DNA of 11,330 bases. Source: Candidatus Methylomirabilota bacterium. Lineage in GTDB: Bacteria; Methylomirabilota; Methylomirabilia; Methylomirabilales; JACPAU01. How positions within the stretch are numbered: the first letter of the stretch is position 1; the number at the start of each line of letters is the position of its first letter. Below are positions 1 to 6,221 of the stretch, piece after piece. The notes below the pieces were generated by a model. It worked only from the letters and a program-made list of their open reading frames with translations, had not been told where the DNA came from and searched no databases. The stretch is taken from assembly GCA_016180705.1 (NCBI GenBank), contig JACPAU010000198.1:1-11330 (forward strand). Reading direction: 5' to 3'. The position numbers and the translations under genes are program-made.

Positions 1-33
1 CTGCGGGGGCCGGGCGGGGGCAGGACGGCCGCC

Positions 34-1341
34 TTACCGGGTCAGCCCCCACTCCCGGAAGGCGGAGGTGTCCACCAGGATGGTCTGGTCGCGGCGGGCA
101 CCGGTGGAGATGAGGGAGACGTCCACGCCGGCCAGCGCCTGGAGCCGGTCCAGGTAGACGCGACAGGCCTTCGGCAGCTGCTCGAGTTTCAGGGCGCCGA
201 TCGTGCTCTCCTCCCAGCCGGACAGGTCCTCGTAGACCGGCGCGCACTCGGCCAGGATGCCGGTCTCGTTGGGGAAGGCGGTGAGCCGCTCCCCCCGGTA
301 CTGGTAGCCGGTGCAGACCCGGATCCCGGGGAGCGTGTCGAGCACGTCGAGTTTCGTGAGGGCGAGCGTGCGCAGACCGTTGACGCGGACGGCGTAGCGG
401 AGCGCCACGGCGTCCAGCCAGCCGCAGCGCCGCGGCCGCCCGGTCGTGGCGCCGTACTCCTGCCCCCGGTCCCGGAGCAGTTGGCCCGTGGCATCGGTCA
501 GTTCCGTCGGGAAGGGCCCCTCCCCCACCCGGGTCGTGTAGGCCTTCATCACCCCTACCACCCCGTCAATGTGCGTAGGCCCCACCCCGGCACCCGTGCA
601 GGCTCCCCCCGCCGTGGCGCTCGAAGAGGTCACGTAGGGGTAGGTTCCCAGGTCCACGTCGAGTAATGTCCCCTGCGCTCCCTCGAACAGGGTCCGCCGC
701 CCCTCCGCGATGAGGCGGTTGATGACCTCGGAGGCGTCCACCAGGAAGGCCTTGACCTGCTCGAAGTGCTGCATCTGCTCCCGGAAGAGGGCGGTGGGGT
801 CCAGGGTGTGCAGGAGGCTCCCGGGCCCCGCCTGGGCCTTTTTCTCCGCCAGGGCGGCGGCGAGCCGCTCCCGGAACGCGACGGGGTCGTACAGGTCGCC
901 GATCCGGATCCCCAGCCGGGCCATCTTGTCGGCGTAGGCCGGCCCGATCCCGCGCCCGGTCGTCCCGATCCGCGGCGTCGCGTGCCGCTCCCGCTCCACG
1001 TCCAGGATCTTGTGGTAGGGCAGGACCAGGTGGGCGCTCTTGCCGATGTACAGGCTCCCCTCCACCCGGACCTGCAGTTTCCGGAGTTGCTCGATCTCGT
1101 GGGTCAGGGCCGGCAGGTCAATGACCACGCCGTTGCCGAGGATGCACATCTTCCCCATCCGGAGGATGCCCGAGGGGACCAGGTGCAGGACGACCTTCGC
1201 CTCGGCCACCACCACCGTGTGGCCGGCGTTGTTGCCTCCCTGGAAGCGGACGACGGCGTCGAAGGACTCGGAGAGGATGTCCACCACCTTCCCCTTGCCC
1301 TCGTCCCCCCACTGGGTTCCGACCACGATCAGGTTGGCCAC
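34..1341 (-). CDS. purA: Adenylosuccinate synthetase
   Basis: Joins IMP and aspartate using GTP to make adenylosuccinate, the first step from IMP to AMP, in the cytoplasm. The 435-residue product fits the family length of about 430. Visible motifs are the N-terminal G-D-E-G-K-G-K loop (residues 12-18, catalytic Asp13), N-N-A-G-H with catalytic His41, the T-T-G-R-G-I-G-P-A-Y segment, the V-G-x-G-P-F-P-T-E loop, the T-T-G-R-P-R-R-C-G-W-L-D segment, the guanine-binding T-K-L-D, and a C-terminal S-T-G-A-R-R-D-Q-T-I where many homologues have G-P-D-R. The frame stays open far upstream, but homology begins at the GTG at 1341-1339, which has GGAG 7 nt before it, so I chose that start. It overlaps the end of hisZ by 13 nt and is the last gene of the leftward operon. 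Only 33 nt lie beyond its stop, and they hold nothing recognisable. Identity is very secure. Confidence 0.97.
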   Translation of the reverse strand: MANLIVVGTQWGDEGKGKVVDILSESFDAVVRFQGGNNAGHTVVVAEAKVVLHLVPSGILRMGKMCILGNGVVIDLPALTHEIEQLRKLQVRVEGSLYIGKSAHLVLPYHKILDVERERHATPRIGTTGRGIGPAYADKMARLGIRIGDLYDPVAFRERLAAALAEKKAQAGPGSLLHTLDPTALFREQMQHFEQVKAFLVDASEVINRLIAEGRRTLFEGAQGTLLDVDLGTYPYVTSSSATAGGACTGAGVGPTHIDGVVGVMKAYTTRVGEGPFPTELTDATGQLLRDRGQEYGATTGRPRRCGWLDAVALRYAVRVNGLRTLALTKLDVLDTLPGIRVCTGYQYRGERLTAFPNETGILAECAPVYEDLSGWEESTIGALKLEQLPKACRVYLDRLQALAGVDVSLISTGARRDQTILVDTSAFREWGLTR

Positions 1342-2624
1342 GCCAGCGCTCCGCTCATGACCCGCTCGCAGAACTGGGCGACCGCAAACGGCGTCTCCTT
1401 CCCCGACTCGGTGTCCCGCAGGATCAGGCTGTCCGTCTGTTGCCCCGGCTGCCCCAGGATCAGGGCGTACCGGATCCCGCAGGTCTTCGCGTAGGTGAGC
1501 GAGCCCTCCAAATCCCGGACGATGATGTCCCGGGCCGCCGGGTAGCCCTTCGACCGGAGGGTCCGCGCCAGGATCAGGGCCTGCCACTTGTCCGGGTGGA
1601 AGTCAATGATCAGGAAGAGCGGCCCCGTGTCCCGCGGCAGCGCCTGCTGCTTCTCCAGCGCCCGGAGGATCTGCTCCAGGTCGAAGGCGAACCCGGTGGC
1701 CGCGCACTCGTAGCCGAACTGCCCGAGGAGGCTGTCGTAGCGGCCGCCCCCGCCCAGTTGGGCTCCCAGCCCCTCCGCGAAGACCTGGAAGAAGATCCCG
1801 GTGTAGTACTCCAGGCCGGTGTGCTCGGCCAGGTCGAGGATGACCTGGTCCGTGAGGCCGTAGACCCGCAGGACCTCGTACACCCGGCGCAGGTTCTCCA
1901 GGGCCCGCTTCGAGCGCTCGGAGGCGGCGAGAGCCTCCGCCCGCTCGAGCACCTCCTCCTGCCCGTAGAGTTCGGTTAGCCCCCGGATTCCCGCCTTCAC
2001 GCCCTCGGAGCAGGCTAGGTCCTGGAGGAGGAGGTCCAGGGCGAGCGCGTCCTTGCGCCGGAGGGCCGCCAGGATCTCCCCCCGGCGGTCGGGCCGCGGC
2101 GGGAGGCCGTCCAGCATCCCCCGCAGGAACTCCACCTGCCCCACGTCAATCTGGAACCGGGCGAGCCCCACTTCGCGGCAGGACTCGACCGCCATGGCGA
2201 TGGCCTCGGCGTCCGCCTCGGGCTGGGGGAGGCCGATGAGCTCGACGCCGGCCTGGTGGAACTCCCGCTGCCGCCCCTCCGCCGCCATCTCGTGGCGGAA
2301 GACGGGGGCGGCGTAGCAGAGGCGGAGGGGCAGGGGGTGGTGCCGCAGCGTCGTCGCCACCATCCGGGCCACCTGCGAGGTGAGGTCCGGGCGCAGCGCC
2401 AGCAGCCGGCCGGTCTGCCGGTCCACGAACTTCTCCACCTTCTCGCTGTCGGGGAGCGCGGCGGCGAAGACCTCCAGGTACTCGAAGGTGGGGACGACCA
2501 CCTCCCGGAAGCCCCAGCGCTCGAAGACCGAGAGGAGGCGGCTCTCGGCGAAGCGCAGGCGGGCCGCCTCCTTCGGCGGCATCACCCGGACGCCCTGGGG
2601 GATGGCGGTGGCGGGGCGGTCCAT
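1329..2624 (-). CDS. hisZ: ATP phosphoribosyltransferase regulatory subunit HisZ
   Basis: HisZ is a catalytically inactive relative of histidyl-tRNA synthetase. It pairs with short-form HisG to form the ATP phosphoribosyltransferase that starts histidine synthesis and gives it feedback control. The 431-residue product has the class II synthetase fold motifs: an N-terminal P-Q-G-V-R-V-M-P-P-K-E-A segment, L-R-P-D-L-T-S-Q-V-A-R-M (77-88), motif 2 around F-R-H-E-M (109-113), and L-G-G-G-G-R-Y-D-S-L-L (290-300). The active-site segment expected as R-G-L-D-Y-Y in true HisRS reads T-G-L-E-Y-Y (269-274), so the HisRS catalytic arginine is missing. With the L-R-P-D variant, this favours HisZ over HisRS. 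A C-terminal region of about 100 residues remains. It starts 6 nt after serA with no clear Shine-Dalgarno, implying translational coupling. No hisG is in the window. A divergent HisRS is the less likely alternative. Confidence 0.9.
   Translation of the reverse strand: MDRPATAIPQGVRVMPPKEAARLRFAESRLLSVFERWGFREVVVPTFEYLEVFAAALPDSEKVEKFVDRQTGRLLALRPDLTSQVARMVATTLRHHPLPLRLCYAAPVFRHEMAAEGRQREFHQAGVELIGLPQPEADAEAIAMAVESCREVGLARFQIDVGQVEFLRGMLDGLPPRPDRRGEILAALRRKDALALDLLLQDLACSEGVKAGIRGLTELYGQEEVLERAEALAASERSKRALENLRRVYEVLRVYGLTDQVILDLAEHTGLEYYTGIFFQVFAEGLGAQLGGGGRYDSLLGQFGYECAATGFAFDLEQILRALEKQQALPRDTGPLFLIIDFHPDKWQALILARTLRSKGYPAARDIIVRDLEGSLTYAKTCGIRYALILGQPGQQTDSLILRDTESGKETPFAVAQFCERVMSGALAWPT
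1349..1352 (-). promoter_or_regulatory. Ribosome binding site of purA, inside hisZ
   Basis: GGAG on the minus strand lies 7 nt before the GTG at 1341. It sits inside the last codons of hisZ and supports the short purA start over the much longer upstream open frame. Translation of the two genes is probably coupled. Confidence 0.7.
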
Positions 2625-2630
2625 GGCCGG

Positions 2631-4235
2631 CTACACGTGCACCAGTTTCGCGAAGACGATGTCCGGCATCCGCCGGATCTCCTCCAGCACCGGGGGCGGG
2701 ATGGGGGTATCCACGTTCACCACCGAGACCGCCCGCCCGCCGGGGTGGGTCCGGCCGAGCTGCATGCCGGCGATGTTGACCCGGTTCTTCCCGAGCAGCG
2801 TCCCGATCCGGCCGATGACGCCGGGGACGTCCATGTTCGAGAAGACGAGCAGGTAGCCCTCGGGGATGGCCTCCAGGGAGAACTCGTTGATCCGGACCAC
2901 CCGGGGCTGGGACCTCTGGAAGAGCGCGCCGGCGACGGCCGTGGGATCCTTGTCGGTCCCGATGGTGACGGTGATGAGGCTGGCGTAGTCCCCTTCCTCC
3001 GAGGTCTTGCTCTCCACCACCTTCACCCCGCGCTGCTTGGCGAAGGGGAGCGCGTTCACGACGTTGACCGAGCCCGAGAGGATGGGATCGAGGAGCCCCT
3101 TGACCACGGCGGCCGTGAGGGGGGCGGTGTTCACGGAGGCCACCTCCCCCTGGTAGGCGATCCGGATCTCCTGCATCCGGCCCTCGCTCAGCTGGGAGCA
3201 GAGGCGTCCCATCTTTTCGGCCAGGGTGAAGTAGGGCTTGATCTTGGCCAGGAGCTCCGGGTCGATGCTCGGGGCGTTCACGGCGTTCCGGACCACGCCC
3301 TGCTCCAGGAAGTCCACGACCTGCTCGGCGATGGCGATGGCCACGTTCTCCTGGGCCTCCTCCGTCGCCGAACCCAGGTGCGGGGTGCAGATGAAGTTGT
3401 CTAGGCCGAGGAGGGGGCTGTCCGCCGCCGGCTCGTTGACGAAGACGTCGAAGGCCGCCCCCGCCACCTGTCCGCTCCGCAACGCCTCGTAGAGGGCCTG
3501 CTCGTCCACGATGCCGCCCCGGGCGCAATTGATGATCCGCACCCCGCGCTTCATCGTGGCGATGGCCTTGCCGTCGATCAAGTTCCGGGTGTCCGGCCCG
3601 AAGGGGACGTGGACGCTGAGGAAGTCGGAGCGCCGGAAGACCTCCTCCAGCTCCACCAGTTCGACCCCGAGGGGCGCAGCGACCTCCCGGGAGATGAAGG
3701 GGTCGTAGGCGATGACGCGCATCGCGAGCGCCTTGGCCCGGCGGGCGACCTCGGAGCCGACGCGGCCGAGCCCGATGACCCCCAGGACCTTGTTGAACAG
3801 CTCCACGTTTAGGAAGCGGGACTTCTCCCAGCGGCCCTGCTTCAGGGACATGGTGGCCTGCGGGATGTTCTTGGCGAGAGCGAGCAGCATCGCGATGGTA
3901 TGCTCGGCCGTGGTCACCGTGTTGCCGCTCGGGGCGTTCATGACCACGACCCCGCGGGCCGTGGCCGCCTCGAGGTCAATGTTGTCCACGCCCACGCCGG
4001 CCCGGCCGACCACCTTCAGGCGCGTGCCCGCCGCCAGGACCTCGGCCGTCACCTTCGTGGCGCTCCGGACCACGAGTGCGTCGTAGTCGCCGATGCAGCG
4101 GAGCAGTTCCTCGGGGGTGAGCCGGTTCTTCACGTCCAGGGCGAAGCCGGGGCTGTGCCGGAGCACCTCCAGCCCCCGGGGAGCCAGGTTGTCGGTGACG
4201 AGGATCCGCTTGGGTTCGTTGGTCTCCGATGGCAT
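2631..4235 (-). CDS. serA: D-3-phosphoglycerate dehydrogenase, long form with ACT domain
   Basis: Oxidises 3-phosphoglycerate to 3-phosphohydroxypyruvate with NAD+, the first committed step of serine synthesis, in the cytoplasm. The 534-residue product has the long type 1 layout: a split substrate domain (about 1-100 and 290-315), an NAD-binding Rossmann domain with G-L-G-R-V-G (155-160) and acidic Asp178, an intervening ASB-type domain (about 320-455), and a C-terminal ACT domain (about 460-534) with N-M-D-V-P-G-V-I-G (467-475), the usual site of serine feedback. Catalytic residues Arg239 (C-A-R-G-G), Glu268 (N-E-P) and His286 (T-P-H-L-G) are all present. The ATG has a strong AGGAG 8 nt upstream (4244-4248). 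It lies between a class V aminotransferase and hisZ, consistent with an amino-acid synthesis operon. Confidence 0.97.
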   Translation of the reverse strand: MPSETNEPKRILVTDNLAPRGLEVLRHSPGFALDVKNRLTPEELLRCIGDYDALVVRSATKVTAEVLAAGTRLKVVGRAGVGVDNIDLEAATARGVVVMNAPSGNTVTTAEHTIAMLLALAKNIPQATMSLKQGRWEKSRFLNVELFNKVLGVIGLGRVGSEVARRAKALAMRVIAYDPFISREVAAPLGVELVELEEVFRRSDFLSVHVPFGPDTRNLIDGKAIATMKRGVRIINCARGGIVDEQALYEALRSGQVAGAAFDVFVNEPAADSPLLGLDNFICTPHLGSATEEAQENVAIAIAEQVVDFLEQGVVRNAVNAPSIDPELLAKIKPYFTLAEKMGRLCSQLSEGRMQEIRIAYQGEVASVNTAPLTAAVVKGLLDPILSGSVNVVNALPFAKQRGVKVVESKTSEEGDYASLITVTIGTDKDPTAVAGALFQRSQPRVVRINEFSLEAIPEGYLLVFSNMDVPGVIGRIGTLLGKNRVNIAGMQLGRTHPGGRAVSVVNVDTPIPPPVLEEIRRMPDIVFAKLVHV

Positions 4236-4322
4236 CCGGTTCTCTCCTGGGTGTCCCGCGCACGCACGCCCCCCGCGGCGGGCGCGACCGGTCCTCCGGG
4301 GGGGGATGCGGGGCGGGCGGGA
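4236..4322. other. Spacer between aminotransferase and serA
   Basis: These 87 nt are extremely GC-rich and contain only the serA Shine-Dalgarno (4244-4248, minus strand). I see no convincing promoter, attenuator or terminator, so serA is probably transcribed from the promoter ahead of the aminotransferase. Confidence 0.5.
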
Positions 4323-5456
4323 CTACTTCTGGAGCACGTCCTGGGCGGCGCGCAGGCCGTCGCCCAGCCGCACGGGGTAGCCCAGTTCGGCCAGCGTGAA
4401 CTCGAGGGCGGCGATCCCCGTGAGCACGTCGTACGCGTCAGCGTAGCCGAGGCTCGCGATCCGGAAGATCTTCCCCCGCATGGACCCCTGGCCGCCGGCG
4501 ATGGAGATGCCGTGCTTGTCCCGGAGGAGCCGCACGACGGCGCCGCCGTCCAGGCCCTCCGGGACCTTCACGGCCGTGACCGCCGGGGTGGGCCGCTCGG
4601 CGAACAGGGTGAGCCCGAGCGCCGTCGCGGCGGCCCGCGTCGCCGCGGCCAGCCGCTCGTGGCGGGCGAAGATGGCCTCGAGCCCCTCGGCCTGCATGAG
4701 TTCCAGGGCGACCTTGAGGCCGGCGACGAGAGAGACCGCCGGCGTCCAGGCCGTCTGGTGCTTCGCCTGGCTCTTCCGCTCCGTGAGGAAATCGAAGTAG
4801 TAGCGGGGGAGGCGCGCCCGCCCGGCCGCCGCCCAGGCCCGCTCGCTCAGGCACGCGAACGCGAGGCCCGGCGGCAGCATGATGGCCTTCTGCGAGGCCG
4901 CCACCATCACGTCCACCCCCCAGTCATCGGTCGGCACATCCACCACCCCCAGGCTCGTGACCGCATCCACGACCAGGAGGGCCGGCGTCTTCCGCACGAC
5001 GGCTGCGATGGCCTCGATGTCGTTCAGGACCCCGGTGGAGGTCTCGCTGTGGGTCGCGAAGACCGCCGCGATTCCCGGCTGCCGCCGGAGGGCTTCGCCC
5101 ACGGCGGCCGGGTCCGCGACCTTCCCGTAGGGGATTTCCACGGGGATGACCGTGAGGCCGTAGGCCTGGCAGATCTCCGCCCACCGCTCGCCGAACTTCC
5201 CGCCCTTGAGGACCAGCACCTTATCGCCTGGAGAACAGGCGTTGACGACCGCCCCCTCCATGGCCCCGGTGCCGGACGCGGCCAGGATGAGGACATCCTG
5301 CCGGGTCTGGAAGAGCCACTGGAGACCCCGCCGGACCTCCTCGAAGAGGGCCTCGAACTCCGGCGTCCGATGGTGGATCACCGGGCGGGCCATCGCCTGG
5401 AGGACCTGGGGCGGGACCTCGGTTGGGCCGGGGGCGAGCAGCCGGAACTTGCGCAT
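4323..5456 (-). CDS. Class V PLP aminotransferase (serine/alanine-glyoxylate type; possible phosphoserine aminotransferase)
   Basis: A cytosolic fold-type I PLP enzyme of the alanine-glyoxylate/serine-pyruvate aminotransferase family. The 377-residue product opens with the family's L-L-A-P-G-P-T-E-V-P and H-H-R-T-P-E-F segments. It has S-G-T-G-A-M-E (61-67) for the cofactor phosphate, Asp164 (V-V-D-A-V-T-S) for the pyridine nitrogen, Lys190 (A-S-Q-K) as the Schiff-base lysine followed by P-P-G-L, and Arg332 (F-R-I-A-S-L-G) as the likely substrate carboxylate ligand. Some family members act on phosphohydroxypyruvate in place of SerC. Its position just before serA makes that role attractive here, but this is inference; serine-glyoxylate or alanine-glyoxylate activity is equally possible from sequence. 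A GTG lies two codons upstream (5462), but GAGG at 5462-5465 would overlap it and sits 5 nt before the ATG at 5456, so I chose the ATG. First gene of the operon. Confidence 0.9.
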   Translation of the reverse strand: MRKFRLLAPGPTEVPPQVLQAMARPVIHHRTPEFEALFEEVRRGLQWLFQTRQDVLILAASGTGAMEGAVVNACSPGDKVLVLKGGKFGERWAEICQAYGLTVIPVEIPYGKVADPAAVGEALRRQPGIAAVFATHSETSTGVLNDIEAIAAVVRKTPALLVVDAVTSLGVVDVPTDDWGVDVMVAASQKAIMLPPGLAFACLSERAWAAAGRARLPRYYFDFLTERKSQAKHQTAWTPAVSLVAGLKVALELMQAEGLEAIFARHERLAAATRAAATALGLTLFAERPTPAVTAVKVPEGLDGGAVVRLLRDKHGISIAGGQGSMRGKIFRIASLGYADAYDVLTGIAALEFTLAELGYPVRLGDGLRAAQDVLQK

Positions 5457-5461
5457 CCGCA

Positions 5462-5465
5462 CCTC
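5462..5465 (-). promoter_or_regulatory. Ribosome binding site deciding the aminotransferase start
   Basis: GAGG on the minus strand lies 5 nt before the ATG at 5456. It overlaps the alternative GTG at 5462-5460, so the ATG is the better start. Confidence 0.55.
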
Positions 5466-5512
5466 GCTCAGGCGGGACGGAACCTTGTGGCCGTCTTCAC
5501 AATGCGGCGGAA

Positions 5513-5541
5513 ATCACACCACATCGGGTAGGGGAAGTCAA
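5513..5541 (-). promoter_or_regulatory. Sigma70-type promoter of the aminotransferase-serA-hisZ-purA operon
   Basis: On the minus strand, TTGACT (5541-5536, 5 of 6 match to the -35 consensus) is followed after exactly 17 nt by TGTGAT (5518-5513, 4 of 6). A TG dinucleotide one base before the -10 gives an extended -10. Transcription would begin near 5506, leaving a leader of about 50 nt before the aminotransferase ATG. I see no riboswitch or leader peptide in that short leader. Confidence 0.6.
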
Positions 5542-5603
5542 GGCGCAAGCCGGCCGCCGCGAGGGCCCGGGAGGCGCCCGCGCCGCGCCGGCGCCCATTT
5601 TCG

Positions 5604-5632
5604 TTGAGCGGGACCGGGGAGTGTGCTAGCGT
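5604..5632 (+). promoter_or_regulatory. Promoter of the selenoprotein-transporter unit
   Basis: TTGAGC (5604-5609, 4 of 6 to the -35 consensus), a 17-nt spacer, then TAGCGT (5627-5632, weak -10) with TG at 5624-5625 giving an extended -10. It faces away from the minus-strand promoter at 5513-5541, so the two units are divergently transcribed. The -10 itself is poor, so confidence is moderate. Confidence 0.45.
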
Positions 5633-5667
5633 CCGGGGCCGACCGCGCGCGGGCGAAGGAGCGAGCG

Positions 5668-5672
5668 GGAGG
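5668..5672 (+). promoter_or_regulatory. Ribosome binding site of the selenoprotein gene
   Basis: GGAGG in a purine-rich run ends 6 nt before the ATG at 5679. It fixes this start over the TTG at 5604 and over the in-frame ATGs at 5691 and 5700. Confidence 0.65.
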
Positions 5673-5678
5673 GGGGAT

Positions 5679-6221
5679 ATGCGGCACCCGATGGGACCGA
5701 TGCGGCAAGGCCGGTCGGCATGCCTGGCAGGTCTCCTCGTGGCGGGCGTGCTCCTGGCGGAGATCCTTCTCGGCGCGCCCGTCGGAGCGGCGGCGCCGGC
5801 GGAGGGGGATCCGGCCCCCGACTTCGCCCTCACGCTCTTCTCGGCCAAGGCCTTCCGCCTCAGCGACCTTAAGGGCAAGCCGGTATTGGTGAACTTCTTC
5901 GCCTCCTGGTGACCGCACTGCCAGCGGGAGGCTCCCGCTCTGGTCTCCGCCTACCGGGCATACAGCGACCGCGGGGTGGAGTTCGTCGGGGTCAACGTCT
6001 TCGACAAGGAGCCGGACGGCCGCCGCTTCATCCGGGAGCGCCGGATCCCTTACCCGGCGGGCTTCGACCAGGGCGACCGGATCGCCGCCCTGTACGGGGT
6101 TGAGGGGACGCCGACCAGCGTGTTCATCACCCGATCCGGCCGCGTGATGGTGATCCAGGTGGGGGCGATGGATGCCGCCACCCTGCGGGAGGCCCTGGAG
6201 CGGCTCCTGAAGGCCAGGTGA
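5679..6221 (+). CDS. Exported TlpA/ResA-like thioredoxin, selenocysteine-containing (TGA at 5910-5912 read as Sec78)
   Basis: A predicted extracytoplasmic thiol-disulfide (here selenol-thiol) oxidoreductase of 180 residues. Residues 1-39 form a Sec-type signal peptide: arginines, a hydrophobic core at about 16-35, and a likely cleavage site after A-A-A. The mature part has the TlpA/AhpC-TSA start D-P-A-P-D-F-A-L, the L-K-G-K-P-V-L-V-N-F-F-A-S-W strand, then the in-frame TGA, then P-H-C-Q-R-E-A-P-A-L. The TGA replaces exactly the first cysteine of W-C-x-x-C, giving Sec78 and Cys81. Beyond it the frame continues to the cis-proline loop G-T-P-T (143-146, Pro145) and the final helix. Cys81 is the only mature cysteine. 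A SECIS-like hairpin follows the TGA. The real stop overlaps the next gene's GTG by 4 nt. The redox partner is unknown. A conventional caller would split this into 5679-5912 and a downstream fragment. A nonsense mutation or base error (TGC to TGA) is the alternative. Confidence 0.85.
5910..5945 (+). promoter_or_regulatory. Putative bacterial SECIS element with the Sec UGA codon
   Basis: After the TGA at 5910-5912, AGCGGGA (5923-5929) pairs perfectly with TCCCGCT (5933-5939), leaving apical loop GGC (5930-5932). The loop begins 17 nt after the UGA and carries G in its first two positions. Both fit the relaxed bacterial SECIS consensus (loop about 16-37 nt after UGA, with a conserved loop G). 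A lower helix GACC (5911-5914) with GGTC (5942-5945) would take up bases of the UGA codon itself, broadly like the E. coli fdhF element. An alternative pairs GCC (5920-5922) with GGT (5942-5944). Both are drawn by eye; no folding energy was computed. SelB would bind this hairpin to deliver Sec-tRNA. Confidence 0.75.

Noticed and set aside
1..33. Possible terminator after purA
   Set aside because: The 33 nt after the stop are G-rich without a clear stem and T-run; the operon end may lie outside the window.
1342..1587. N-terminal extension of purA by 82 residues
   Set aside because: The extension is the antisense-frame shadow of hisZ, with low-complexity Pro/Gly/Arg-rich residues. PurA homology starts at the GTG at 1341 with its own ribosome site.
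3900..5531. A 543-codon open frame on the plus strand opposite serA and the aminotransferase
   Set aside because: It is antisense to well-supported genes, and its product is repetitive Arg/Gly/Pro/His-rich sequence with no domains, as expected of shadow frames in GC-rich DNA. The same applies to the long minus-strand frames at 6050-7123 and 6916-8871 and the plus-strand frame at 2256-3404.
5910..5912. TGA as a simple nonsense mutation, or TGA decoded as Trp (alternative genetic code)
   Set aside because: Genes here end properly at TGA (hisZ, polX, the thioredoxin itself), so TGA is a normal stop. The position calls for Cys, not Trp, because Trp77 directly precedes it. A chance mutation is not excluded, but the exact catalytic position, the hairpin and the intact downstream frame make Sec the better reading.
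5604..5912. A longer frame starting at 5604 for the thioredoxin
   Set aside because: The start at 5604 lies within the promoter -35 element and adds unconserved residues before the signal peptide. The ATG at 5679 has a strong GGAGG.
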